Source: Flavobacteriales bacterium | GTDB taxonomy: Bacteria > Bacteroidota > Bacteroidia > NS11-12g > UBA9320 | Assembly: GCA_020635355.1 (NCBI GenBank) | Contig: JACJZW010000001.1 | Coordinates: 434,001 to 498,000, forward strand | Direction: 5' to 3' | DNA: 64,000 nucleotides | Shown: positions 26,072 to 35,020 of the stretch, piece by piece | Numbering within the stretch: position 1 is the first letter of the stretch | Layout: every line of letters starts with the position of its first letter | Notes under the pieces: model-generated | Seen by the model: only the letters and a program-made list of their open reading frames with translations | What the model was told of the DNA's origin: nothing | Database searches by the model: none | Made by a program: the position numbers and the translations under genes

Positions 26072-27117
26072 AAGTCATGATGGTACATGTTGGCAATAGG
26101 GTGCAACTGCCAGATGGCGCACCTGAAGGTCAATATTTACAGCGATTGGATCTACTTTCAGGACAAATGGTTTGGTTTACCAAGCACGATATTATCAACG
26201 CAGACACTCAAATGCAGTCGTTAATAGATGCGGGAATTGATATGGTATATGGCCACTTTTCGGAACGAAAATCCATTCGATCATTATGGGATTTCTACCG
26301 AAAGATCCGGAAGATTTCGAAGGAAAAAGAGATCGACTTGATTCATGTCCTCTGGGGTTCCACTACGGGCTTGATAACCACCTTGGCAGCCCGAAAACCT
26401 GTTGTGATATCGTTTTGTGGGAGTGATTTACTTGGCAATAAAACCGCCTCAGGTAGTCTCACCCTTTCTGGAAGAATTAACCGCGTGCTTTCGTCCTTTG
26501 CTGCCTTGGGCGCCACGCGTATCATTACCAAAAGTGAACACATGCGGCAGGCGCTTCCAAAATCATGCAGAGCTAACGCAGTAGCCATCCCCAATGGAGT
26601 TAATCTTGAACGGTTCGCTCCGATTGATCGACTAACAGCACGTCAGAAAATTGGCTGGGACAAGGACGCCAAGTATATTTTATTCTTTTATACCGAAGGC
26701 CAGGTGGTAAAAAATAAGCCCATGGCTGAAAAAGTTTATCAAAAGGTATTGAGACAACATCCGGATGCGGTCCTTTTCTTTGCCACAGGAATAAAACACG
26801 AGGATCTGATTTACTATTACAATGCAGCGGACGTTATGATTTTGACTTCCCACCATGAAGGTTCAAATAACTCCATTAAAGAAGCTATGGCTTGCAATCT
26901 TCCTATTGTAAGTACAGGTGTGGGTGATGCACCGGAACGACTACATCCTGTGGCAAATTCATGGGTTGTAACCGATTTTAACGTCCAGGAAATGGCAGAT
27001 CATGTGAACCACATTTTAAGCAATCAACATCGTAGTAACGGGGTAGACCATTCGGTAGAAGTGAGCATAGAGTCCGTTGCAGAAAAGGTGATCCGGGTAT
27101 ATCAATCAGTCTTATGA
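26068..27117 (+). CDS. GT4 family glycosyltransferase
   Basis: 349 residues, GT-B fold. Seen: VISFCGSDLLGNK in the N-terminal domain, IPNGVNLERFAPIDR at the domain hinge and the E-x7-E motif in HHEGSNNSIKEAM. It overlaps both the methyltransferase and hisH by four bases. A retaining glycosyltransferase that adds one residue of the repeat unit is the safe reading; position next to the amidine genes hints that its donor may be the amidinated sugar. Confidence 0.85.
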   Translation: MKVMMVHVGNRVQLPDGAPEGQYLQRLDLLSGQMVWFTKHDIINADTQMQSLIDAGIDMVYGHFSERKSIRSLWDFYRKIRKISKEKEIDLIHVLWGSTTGLITTLAARKPVVISFCGSDLLGNKTASGSLTLSGRINRVLSSFAALGATRIITKSEHMRQALPKSCRANAVAIPNGVNLERFAPIDRLTARQKIGWDKDAKYILFFYTEGQVVKNKPMAEKVYQKVLRQHPDAVLFFATGIKHEDLIYYYNAADVMILTSHHEGSNNSIKEAMACNLPIVSTGVGDAPERLHPVANSWVVTDFNVQEMADHVNHILSNQHRSNGVDHSVEVSIESVAEKVIRVYQSVL

Positions 27118-27722
27118 ACGTTGCAGTAATTGATTATGGAATGGGGAACATCGGTTCCATCATAAACATGATGAAAAAGATTGGACACCAGGGTACTATC
27201 GTAAACAATCCAAATCAACTCGATGATTTTGATCGCATTATCCTACCTGGTGTAGGATCGTTTGACAACGCCATTACTAAATTGGATTCATTGGGTTTCC
27301 TGGAAGGTCTTTCACGTACAGTTGAACGAGAAGACATGAAACTGCTTGGCATCTGTCTTGGCATGCAGTTATTGGCCACAGGTAGCGAAGAAGGCACCAT
27401 GAATGGCTTGAATTTCATTCCCGGTACGGTCAGAAAATTTCAACTTAGTCCATCGTTCAAAGTTCCACATATGGGGTGGAATGTAGTGAGACCAAACTCC
27501 CACAACCCGCTCTTAAACGGTTTGGAAGTCAATAAATTCTACTTCGTTCATTCCTACTATTTTGAACCGGATAATCCTGAAAATGCGATTGGATACACCC
27601 CATACGAAGTTGATTTTGTGTCCATGGTAAATTCAAAAAATGTGTCTGGGGCACAGTTTCACCCGGAAAAAAGTCATCGGTACGGCATGTTGCTGCTGAA
27701 GAACTTTATTGAGTTGCTATGA
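27114..27722 (+). CDS. hisH: HisH-type glutaminase subunit of sugar amidination system
   Basis: 202 residues. Seen: DYGMGNIGSI at the N terminus, the oxyanion region LPGVGSFDNA, nucleophile Cys81 in GICLGMQL and His183/Glu185 in QFHPEKS. This glutaminase supplies ammonia to a HisF partner. Because the HisF beside it lacks the histidine-pathway catalytic Asp and the next gene is a sugar amidotransferase, it belongs to the polysaccharide version of HisH/HisF (as in Pseudomonas O-antigen loci), not to histidine synthesis. Confidence 0.88.
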   Translation: MNVAVIDYGMGNIGSIINMMKKIGHQGTIVNNPNQLDDFDRIILPGVGSFDNAITKLDSLGFLEGLSRTVEREDMKLLGICLGMQLLATGSEEGTMNGLNFIPGTVRKFQLSPSFKVPHMGWNVVRPNSHNPLLNGLEVNKFYFVHSYYFEPDNPENAIGYTPYEVDFVSMVNSKNVSGAQFHPEKSHRYGMLLLKNFIELL

Positions 27723-28480
27723 TTCAGAATCGACTTATTCCTGTACTCTTATTAAAAGGAGAAGGTCTTGTAAAAACGGTTAAATTTAAAAAGCCGGTCT
27801 ACGTAGGCGATCCGATCAATGCCGTCAAAATATTTAATGATAAAGAGGTTGACGAACTGGTGTTCCTCGATATTATGGCATCTAAGGAACGAAGGGGTCC
27901 AAACTTCAAACGCCTGCAATCCATAAGCACGGAATGTTTTATGCCCTTGGGTTACGGCGGTGGAATTACCAAAATCGAGGAAATTGAACGCATTTTTCAA
28001 ATTGGGATAGAAAAGGTGATACTTAACCATAGCGCATTGGAATCTCCCCAATTAATAAAAGATGCCGTAACGTTATCCGGAAGTCAAAGTGTAGTTGGTT
28101 CCGTTGATTATTCGATAGGCCTTATCGGCGGTAGGAAATTATATGATCATGTATCGGGTAAGGCGATGAAACAAAACCTGATGGATCATATCAATCGGAT
28201 GGTAGAAGCCGGTATTGGTGAACTTATGCTGAACTGTGTCAACCGGGATGGAATGCGAAACGGGTATGATGTGGAATTCATCAATGAAGTTGCCGCTCAA
28301 ATTTCGATTCCGGTGATTGGAGCAGGTGGTGCTGGATCGGTTGAAGATATTAAATCCTTGTTAAAAGACGGTCATGTATCTGCCGCAGCAGCTGGGTCTA
28401 TGTTCGTATTTCATGGTCCTCACAAGGCAGTTCTTATCAATTATCCAAATCAAGAAAAAATCAAAAACATCTTTTCATGA
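27719..28480 (+). CDS. hisF: HisF-type synthase subunit of sugar amidination system
   Basis: 253 residues, TIM barrel. Seen: RLIPVLLLKGEGLVKTVKF at the N terminus, where true HisF has a catalytic Asp in IPCLDV; that Asp is absent here, as in the polysaccharide-locus HisF proteins. The second site segment GSVDYS and the phosphate loops GYGGGI and GAGGAGSVEDI are kept. The protein most likely channels ammonia from HisH to the amidotransferase at 28477. It overlaps both by four bases. Confidence 0.88.
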   Translation: MIQNRLIPVLLLKGEGLVKTVKFKKPVYVGDPINAVKIFNDKEVDELVFLDIMASKERRGPNFKRLQSISTECFMPLGYGGGITKIEEIERIFQIGIEKVILNHSALESPQLIKDAVTLSGSQSVVGSVDYSIGLIGGRKLYDHVSGKAMKQNLMDHINRMVEAGIGELMLNCVNRDGMRNGYDVEFINEVAAQISIPVIGAGGAGSVEDIKSLLKDGHVSAAAAGSMFVFHGPHKAVLINYPNQEKIKNIFS

Positions 28481-29619
28481 CAAAATCAAATTCAACGTAT
28501 CAGATCTGTGCGCAATGCGTCATGGATACCGTTGGAAACCCTGAAATCACCTTTGATGACAAGGGTATTTGTAACTATTGCTACGAATATCAGGAAAAGG
28601 CCAGTATCAGATTATTTGATCGGGATGATGAACGAAAGACTGCCATGGATCAACTCATCGATCGGATCAAATCATCAGGTGAATCCAAACCATACGATTG
28701 CTTGATTGGTGTAAGTGGTGGAGTGGATAGCACCTACACAGCTTATTTAGTGAAGCAGCTTGGTTTGCGCCCACTTGCGGTACATTTCGACAATGGATGG
28801 AACTCCGAATTAGCTGTATCCAACATTGAGAAAATTTTAGACAATTTGGGCATAGACCTTCATACGTTTGTTGTGGATTGGGAAGAATTCAAAGATCTCC
28901 AACTGTCATTCCTGAAGGCATCAACACCCGATGGGGAGATTCCAACGGATCACGCCATACTTTCAACACTCTATTCTACCGCGTCCAAGTTTGGAATCAA
29001 ATACATCATCAGTGGAAACAATTTTAAAACCGAGGGAGTAATGCCGCGGTTGTGGGCTTACGGTCATATCGACTGGAAATACATTCGAAATGTACATAAA
29101 CGCTTTGGGACAAAGAGACTAAAAACATTTCCCCACCTGTCATTGGCCAAGTTTGTCTGGTATACCTTTATTAAAAGAGTGAAGCTGGTATCCATCCTCA
29201 ATTACACGGATTATGACCGTGAATCAGCCATGAAATTGCTGATTGATAAACTGGAATGGCAGTATTACGGTGGCAAACATTATGAGTCGAACTACACGAA
29301 GTTTTATCAGGGATATATACTGCCGGAGAAATTTAAAATAGATAAGCGTAAGCTACACCTGTCAGCCTATATCCTCGCCGGATTAAAGTCGCGTCAGGAA
29401 GCATTGGAGGAGTTGAAGGCTCCTATTTATCCACCCGAGCGAATAGCAGAAGACACCGAATACATCATCAAAAAGTTTGACATTCCAGATGAGGTCTTTA
29501 ACGATATTATGCAAGCTACGCCAAAAACCTTTCTGGATTATCCAACGAACTATCCGCTGCATTCCAAATTGCGAAACTTCTTGAGTACGTTGAGATCAAA
29601 AGGCTTATACCACAGATAA
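28477..29619 (+). CDS. N-acetyl sugar amidotransferase (WbpG/WbuX/PseA family)
   Basis: 380 residues. Seen: two Cys pairs, Cys11/Cys14 and Cys32/Cys35, forming a zinc-ribbon-like N terminus, and the PP-loop SGGVDS at 80-85 that binds ATP. The family adenylates an acetamido group and uses ammonia from HisH/HisF to make an acetamidino group on a sugar. PseA, the Campylobacter relative, produces the acetamidino form of pseudaminic acid; WbpG acts on a mannuronic acid derivative. Both kinds of acceptor are possible here, since the locus has Pse genes and a WbpB-like dehydrogenase. Confidence 0.9.
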   Translation: MTKSNSTYQICAQCVMDTVGNPEITFDDKGICNYCYEYQEKASIRLFDRDDERKTAMDQLIDRIKSSGESKPYDCLIGVSGGVDSTYTAYLVKQLGLRPLAVHFDNGWNSELAVSNIEKILDNLGIDLHTFVVDWEEFKDLQLSFLKASTPDGEIPTDHAILSTLYSTASKFGIKYIISGNNFKTEGVMPRLWAYGHIDWKYIRNVHKRFGTKRLKTFPHLSLAKFVWYTFIKRVKLVSILNYTDYDRESAMKLLIDKLEWQYYGGKHYESNYTKFYQGYILPEKFKIDKRKLHLSAYILAGLKSRQEALEELKAPIYPPERIAEDTEYIIKKFDIPDEVFNDIMQATPKTFLDYPTNYPLHSKLRNFLSTLRSKGLYHR

Positions 29620-30839
29620 TGTCAAGAAAAACACTCTGGGTTTTCAATCAATTTGCCTCCACACCTGAAACCAACACCGGTGCAGGAGAACGACATTACC
29701 ATTTGTCTGAGTTGATTTCAGAGAAAGGGTGGAATACGTATGTTTTTAGTGCCTCATACAATCACCTGTTTCTAAAAAACCCTTCCCGTAAGTTTCCGTA
29801 TTCCATCCAGAAAATTTCCGACCATGTTTCTTTTTGTTGGATGTGGGTGAATAAGTACAATTCAGACTCCGGATTACAACGCCTCCTGAGCTGGTTAACA
29901 TTTTGCTTTTCATTACTTTTCATTCGTCGAAAACGATTTGGAAAACCTGATGTTGTCCTGGTTTCGTCCATGTCCATATGGCCAGTGATCAATGCTCTTT
30001 TGATCAAACTATTCAGCAGAAACGTCAAATTCATTTTTGAGGTAAGGGATGTATGGCCGCTAACGCCGATCTATCTGGGGAATATGAGCAGGAATAATCC
30101 GGTCATTCGAATCATGTTTTGGCTGGAAAAGCTTGCATTTAAATATGCCGATTCAATTGTTTCCGTTTTACCGGGTGTTGGAACTCGAATTTCTGAAGTT
30201 ACACCTGGTTTGGAACATAAATTCGTGTGGATACCGAATGCCATCACTCCTGAGCTGAAGCCAGTTGTGTCTACCAAGGAAACGTCCAAGACATTTGATA
30301 TCATTTATGCCGGCGCGATGGGCACTGCAAATGCGCTTGATGCATTTGTTAAGGCTGCAATACAGTTAAAAGATTCGGGCATCAGGTTTCGACTATTTGG
30401 GGATGGCCCATTGCGTTCAACTTATGTGGCTCAAACCAAACATCAGGATCACATTGAATTCCCTGGAAAGGTACCCAAGCATGAGCTACAGAAATATATT
30501 GCCAGCAGTGATCTCGGATTTATAGCTTGGGAGAACAGCCCTTTGTATGATTATGGTGTTTCGGCTAATAAATATAATGATTATATGTTGTGCCAAATAC
30601 CAATCCTGTCAGTGGGTAAAATACCCAAAGATCCGGTCAAACTAGCCAATGCCGGATTAACGTTGGAAACCAACTCTACGGATTTGATTATCAGTGCCTT
30701 GATTAAATTACAGAACACAAAGGAAGAAGAATTAAAAGCCATGGGAATGGCTGGATTTGATTATGTTATGAAAAATAAAACCTATCCAGTCATTTCAAAG
30801 TCGTACATGAAGCTTCTTGAAGAGATAACCGCTCCTTAA
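29619..30839 (+). CDS. GT4 glycosyltransferase, WbuB/WcaI-like
   Basis: 406 residues. Seen: FNQFASTPETNTGAGERHYH at the start and FEVRDVWPLTPIYLG, both typical of the WbuB/WcaI-like group, then IPNAITPEL and IIYAGAMGTANALD at the donor domain. Known: wbuB is found beside amidotransferase genes (wbuX, hisH, hisF-like) in other O-antigen loci and adds the sugar next to the initiating residue. The gene shares one base with the amidotransferase stop (start 29619). This neighbourhood supports the second transfer step, on the lipid-linked first sugar. Confidence 0.85.
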   Translation: MSRKTLWVFNQFASTPETNTGAGERHYHLSELISEKGWNTYVFSASYNHLFLKNPSRKFPYSIQKISDHVSFCWMWVNKYNSDSGLQRLLSWLTFCFSLLFIRRKRFGKPDVVLVSSMSIWPVINALLIKLFSRNVKFIFEVRDVWPLTPIYLGNMSRNNPVIRIMFWLEKLAFKYADSIVSVLPGVGTRISEVTPGLEHKFVWIPNAITPELKPVVSTKETSKTFDIIYAGAMGTANALDAFVKAAIQLKDSGIRFRLFGDGPLRSTYVAQTKHQDHIEFPGKVPKHELQKYIASSDLGFIAWENSPLYDYGVSANKYNDYMLCQIPILSVGKIPKDPVKLANAGLTLETNSTDLIISALIKLQNTKEEELKAMGMAGFDYVMKNKTYPVISKSYMKLLEEITAP

Positions 30840-30841
30840 AT

Positions 30842-31825
30842 ATGCAGAGTTATATCATCTTACTAGCCCTGGCAATCATCTCACCGGTTGTTTTTATTAG
30901 ACTTGCCGATGGATCAAATCTAATGGATATCCCAAATGAACGAAGTTCTCACAAGACAAAAACTTTACGTGGTGCAGGCATTATCTCGGTAGTGATTTTC
31001 CTGATTGGAATATCACTGTTTCAAAAACCTCAATGGTGGCTGATCAGCGGATTACTTTTAGGTGCCACCGCGGGTTTTCTAGATGATCGATATTCCTTGC
31101 GGGCATCAATAAGAGCTGTGCTATATGGCATAAGCACACTGCTCATCTTTTATCAACTTCACCTAATTTATAACCTATCCCTTACCATTCAATTAGTTGT
31201 ACTTTTCACAGTTTCATTGGGTACGGTAAACGCCTATAACTTCATGGATGGGATAAACGGCATAACATTAATATATACTACCATCTTCCTTATCACCGCC
31301 CTGGTTTTAAGCTCTTTGGGCTATATCGATCAACAGATAACATCCCCAATAGTCTTTTTTCTGATAGCCCTATTACCGTTATTTTATCTTAATCTTAGAG
31401 TGAAAGCTCTGGCTTTTTTGGGCGATGTTGGAAGCGTCTTCATTGGCTTCTTCGTAGTCTACCTTTCTGGCTTAATTTTTTTAGAGCGATTGAGCTTACT
31501 CCCTTTCGTATTTCTACTAGTATATGGGGTTGATTCTGTTATCACTATCGTTCAACGTTTGTTAAAGGGCCAAAATATTTTCCAAGCTCACCGAATGCAT
31601 TTGTATCAGTTATTGACCAATGAAGGAGGTCATAATCATTTGAAAATTGCTCTGTTTTACGCCTTAGTGCAACTCCTTATCAATTTACTCACAGTTGTTG
31701 CCTTGCAATACGCTATTCCAGATAATTTGATTGCACTTGTGATGGCAGTAGCGGCTGCCTTATTCTATGTAATCTACAAGTTTTTCTACGTCTTGCCAAG
31801 CCTAGAAAAAGTTAATATTCAATAA
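30842..31825 (+). CDS. WecA/WbpL-type undecaprenyl-phosphate sugar-1-phosphate transferase
   Basis: 327 residues with about 10-11 membrane helices. Seen: Asp81-Asp82 in GFLDDRY, the active-site segment NAYNFMDGINGI (Asp136), a late loop LGDVGSVF and the His-rich QAHRMHLYQLL. These are the motifs of the MraY/WecA family, which starts glycan synthesis by moving a HexNAc-1-phosphate onto undecaprenyl phosphate. It is the only initiator in the window and therefore probably starts the repeat unit of this locus. Confidence 0.9.
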   Translation: MQSYIILLALAIISPVVFIRLADGSNLMDIPNERSSHKTKTLRGAGIISVVIFLIGISLFQKPQWWLISGLLLGATAGFLDDRYSLRASIRAVLYGISTLLIFYQLHLIYNLSLTIQLVVLFTVSLGTVNAYNFMDGINGITLIYTTIFLITALVLSSLGYIDQQITSPIVFFLIALLPLFYLNLRVKALAFLGDVGSVFIGFFVVYLSGLIFLERLSLLPFVFLLVYGVDSVITIVQRLLKGQNIFQAHRMHLYQLLTNEGGHNHLKIALFYALVQLLINLLTVVALQYAIPDNLIALVMAVAAALFYVIYKFFYVLPSLEKVNIQ

Positions 31826-32838
31826 TGAAGAACATCAAATTTGCTATCTGCGGTTTTGGTCATATTGGACGAAGACACACAACCATTGCCAATGAATTTC
31901 ACGGGACTGAGGTAATTGCAGTCATAGACACTAATGAAGAACTTGCTAATCATGAGCTGATGCCCGTTGGCGCCCAATTCTATACGTCCATTGACGATTA
32001 TTTGTCTTCCGGTGCACTGGCCGATGTTTTGACCGTGGCAACACCAAACGGGTTGCATATTCCCTTTGGACTGAAAGCCATTGAACACAATCATCATGTG
32101 GTGATTGAAAAACCGATGGGATTATCCCGTGTCTCATGTGAGCAACTCGTGTTCCTGGCATTGAATAAGAACCGTCATGTTTTCGTTGTAAAACAAAACA
32201 GATACTCCCCACCTAGTAAATGGTTGAAAGAAGTTGTTTCTCAAAAGATCATTGGTGACACTCTTATGGTACAGGTGAATTGCTACTGGAATCGGGATGA
32301 TCGGTACTACAAACCCGGTGGTTGGAAAGGAACCAAGGACCTTGACGGTGGAGTCCTGTTTACTCAATTCAGCCACTTCATAGATATTATGTTCTGGGTG
32401 TTTGGGGATATCACGAATATTAAAACCAATCTAAAGAACTTTAACCACCAAACTAATACGGAGTTTGAAGATTCAGGAAATACCATATTTGAATTTGTAA
32501 ACGGCGGAATGGGTTGCATCAATTTTTCAACTTCGGTATGGGATACGAATATGGAAAGCTCCATTACGGTAATTGGCACCAAGGGTAGTCTAAAAATTGG
32601 TGGTCAGTATATGAATGAAATTGAATACTGCCATATTGATAACTATGAAATGCCAACGCTTCCCCCAACCAACCCGCCTAACGACTATGGACCATTCAAA
32701 GGAAGTGCGGCAAATCACCACTACGTGATCGAAAATGTTGTCAATACTTTAAATGGCAGCGATTCCATCACGGCTAACGCCCTCGAAGGACTAAAAGTTG
32801 TTGATATCATTGAACGCATTTATCAGGCGGCCAACTAA
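31825..32838 (+). CDS. Gfo/Idh/MocA oxidoreductase, WbpB/WlbA-like nucleotide-sugar 3-dehydrogenase
   Basis: 337 residues. Seen: the NAD loop ICGFGHIGRRH near the N terminus, the family motif VIEKPMGLS with the catalytic Lys, KQNRYSPP, and DGGVLFTQFSHFIDIMFW with a conserved His. WlbA/WbpB oxidises C3 of UDP-GlcNAc-uronic acid before transamination to a 2,3-diamino sugar. No matching C3 aminotransferase (WbpE) or acetyltransferase (WbpD) is present in the window, so the pathway is either completed elsewhere or different. Shares one base with the preceding gene. Confidence 0.82.
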   Translation: MKNIKFAICGFGHIGRRHTTIANEFHGTEVIAVIDTNEELANHELMPVGAQFYTSIDDYLSSGALADVLTVATPNGLHIPFGLKAIEHNHHVVIEKPMGLSRVSCEQLVFLALNKNRHVFVVKQNRYSPPSKWLKEVVSQKIIGDTLMVQVNCYWNRDDRYYKPGGWKGTKDLDGGVLFTQFSHFIDIMFWVFGDITNIKTNLKNFNHQTNTEFEDSGNTIFEFVNGGMGCINFSTSVWDTNMESSITVIGTKGSLKIGGQYMNEIEYCHIDNYEMPTLPPTNPPNDYGPFKGSAANHHYVIENVVNTLNGSDSITANALEGLKVVDIIERIYQAAN

Positions 32839-32892
32839 ACAATCCTCCCCATCACCATTTCCATATTTATCGCTTCGGACTTTCCGGAAGGT

Positions 32893-34011
32893 GTGTCTAA
32901 AAATGCCCGAATAAAGGCCTATGCTAAAGGTTTGAAGGATTTGGGTCATAACATTAAAATCTATGTTGGTTTTGCTTCTTCACTTAACAAACACCATATA
33001 AACAAAGAGGCCACGGGAACATGGAACGGTTTGCCGTATGAATACCTCAGCGGTACAAGCCGATACTCAAATGGTAAGTTCAATAAGTTATTCACCATCC
33101 TTGGTTTTTGGAAAAACTTGAACCTCCTTCTGAATGGAAAGAATTACCAAGCAGATATAGCACTTGTATATGGTTCAACACTTTTTGATTTCCACTTTTG
33201 GCTGCCAAAACTAAAACGTCGTAGTGGCCACTTGAGCGTTATTTATACGGAACTCCCTTCTCTTTTGAACCCAAGTAGTACTCAACATTGGATTGAAAAC
33301 AGACTCGCCAAATATGCCGATTCACTCCTGGTGGTGAGTAACAACCTGGTTGGTAAATTCAGCCCAATAAATAAGCAGACCCGACTGGTTACACCTATAG
33401 TCGTGGATTCTTCACGCTTTTCATCTGTACATTATCATGCTTCCTCAACGATTGGCTATTTAGGAACGTTTGGTGAAAAAGATGGGGTACATTTTATGGT
33501 GAATGGCTATCTAAAGGCTAAAGAATCACTTCCAAACCTAAAGCTTACCCTTATGGGATTCATTGCAGAAAAGGGCATTGAGGATTACCTAATTCAACTA
33601 ACTGAACAGTACCCGGATATCGCGTATTTAGGAGCATTGGAATCGGACGCCATTCCAAGCCAGTTGGCGGCATGTGACACATTGATCATGAACAGGATCA
33701 ATACGCCATACGCCCGGACGGGTTTCCCAATTAAACTCGCTGAATACCTCGCTACCGGGATTCCAACGCTGGTAACCAACTTTGAAGAATATCATCCTTA
33801 TGTGCCCTCCGATTGGGTGTATTACTACCAACCCGATGATCTGGAAGACTTTACCTCAAAAATCATTGAACGTTATGAGAATGAAGACGAAGCCGTTCAG
33901 CGTTCATCACGCGCTCGTGAACAAGTAGACAATGTATTTGGACAGGACAAGGCCGCAACCGAATTAAATACGATTTTTGAAGAATTGATGAAAACCCATG
34001 ATGCAAGATAA
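32893..34011 (+). CDS. GT4-like glycosyltransferase with unclear start
   Basis: At least 372 residues. The start given (GTG) is the first usual start codon, but it cuts the conserved N-terminal strand: in the same frame the bases 32857-32892 encode ISIFIASDFPEG, the normal first loop of a GT-B enzyme, and the frame is open back to the preceding stop at 32836-32838. No ATG, GTG or TTG lies there, so translation may begin at an ATC or ATT codon (32842, 32851 or 32857), or a start was lost. C-terminal donor site: RTGFPIKLAEYLATGIPTLV. The gene overlaps the epimerase at 33998. Confidence 0.78.
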   Translation: MSKNARIKAYAKGLKDLGHNIKIYVGFASSLNKHHINKEATGTWNGLPYEYLSGTSRYSNGKFNKLFTILGFWKNLNLLLNGKNYQADIALVYGSTLFDFHFWLPKLKRRSGHLSVIYTELPSLLNPSSTQHWIENRLAKYADSLLVVSNNLVGKFSPINKQTRLVTPIVVDSSRFSSVHYHASSTIGYLGTFGEKDGVHFMVNGYLKAKESLPNLKLTLMGFIAEKGIEDYLIQLTEQYPDIAYLGALESDAIPSQLAACDTLIMNRINTPYARTGFPIKLAEYLATGIPTLVTNFEEYHPYVPSDWVYYYQPDDLEDFTSKIIERYENEDEAVQRSSRAREQVDNVFGQDKAATELNTIFEELMKTHDAR

Positions 34012-35020
34012 ACGCGTACTTATACTAGGAGGTGGTGGATTCATTGGCCACCATTTATCCAAATCATTGGCTCAACAAAACTACTTTGTTCATGCCGTTG
34101 ATCTGGTTAAACCTCAATTTACCGATACAGCTGCGCATCAGTTTACCATTGGCGATCTCCGAAATCCGGTTTTACTGGATGAACTGGCCACGGAGCATTA
34201 TGATCGGGTGTATCAACTGGCAGCCGACATGGGTGGAGCAGGCTTCATCCTGTCTGGTGAAAATGACGCGGATATCATGCACAACTCCGCCATGATCAAT
34301 CTGAATGTGCTCAACGCCTTCAAGAACAGTACGGGCACACGAATCTTCTTTTCCAGCTCGGCATGTGTCTATCCTACACACAATCAAGAGAACGCCAATT
34401 CACCTAATTGTCGGGAATCCATGGTGTATCCCGCCAATCCCGACAGCGACTATGGATGGGAAAAACTCTTCAGCGAGCGCGTGTATCAGGCCTTTGCCCG
34501 GAACTACAACATGGACATCCGCATTGCGCGTTTTCACAACATCTTTGGCCCTGAAAACGTGTTTGACGGCGGCCGTGAAAAGGCACCGGCAGCTATTTGC
34601 CGAAAAGTAGCCCTGGCTCGTTCCGGAGACCAAATCGAAATTTGGGGCGATGGACTGCAAACCCGGTCTTTCCTGTACATTGATGAGTGTTTGGATGGCG
34701 TGGAACGACTGATGACCTCCTCATCCATCAAGCCCATTAACATCGGTTCGGATCAGATGATTACGATTAATGATCTAGCCCGAAAAATCATTGACATCTC
34801 CGGCAAAGACCTAAAAATCAAAAATATACCTGGTCCTGAAGGGGTGCGCGGACGAAACTCTGATAACCGGTTGATCCTTGAAGAACTCAACTGGAAACCG
34901 GTAAATAATCTGGATTACGGGCTTCAAATTCTATATCACTGGATAGCTGAACAGCTGGACACCAGTGCATCTGATTTTCTCAATGACCTCTCTGATTCTA
35001 TGAGGTCAAGCGGTGAGTGA
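33998..35020 (+). CDS. GDP-mannose 3,5-epimerase-like NAD-dependent epimerase
   Basis: 340 residues. Seen: NAD loop GGGGFIGHH (11-19), Cys123 in SSSACVYP, Tyr152-x3-Lys156 in DYGWEKL, Lys195 in GGREKAPAAICRK and Arg284 in GPEGVRGRNSDN. The spacings 29, 4, 39 and 89 residues are the same as between Cys145, Tyr174, Lys178, Lys217 and Arg306 of plant GDP-mannose 3,5-epimerase. The reaction inverts C3 and C5 of GDP-mannose to give GDP-L-galactose (and some GDP-L-gulose). It is the last gene of the locus; no GDP-mannose-making genes are in the window. Its last 15 bases overlap the convergent gene. Confidence 0.88.
   Translation: MMQDKRVLILGGGGFIGHHLSKSLAQQNYFVHAVDLVKPQFTDTAAHQFTIGDLRNPVLLDELATEHYDRVYQLAADMGGAGFILSGENDADIMHNSAMINLNVLNAFKNSTGTRIFFSSSACVYPTHNQENANSPNCRESMVYPANPDSDYGWEKLFSERVYQAFARNYNMDIRIARFHNIFGPENVFDGGREKAPAAICRKVALARSGDQIEIWGDGLQTRSFLYIDECLDGVERLMTSSSIKPINIGSDQMITINDLARKIIDISGKDLKIKNIPGPEGVRGRNSDNRLILEELNWKPVNNLDYGLQILYHWIAEQLDTSASDFLNDLSDSMRSSGE

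Noticed and set aside
27114..28480. HisH and HisF as histidine biosynthesis genes
   Set aside because: The HisF here lacks the catalytic Asp of the histidine enzyme, no other his gene is near, and an amidotransferase follows directly.
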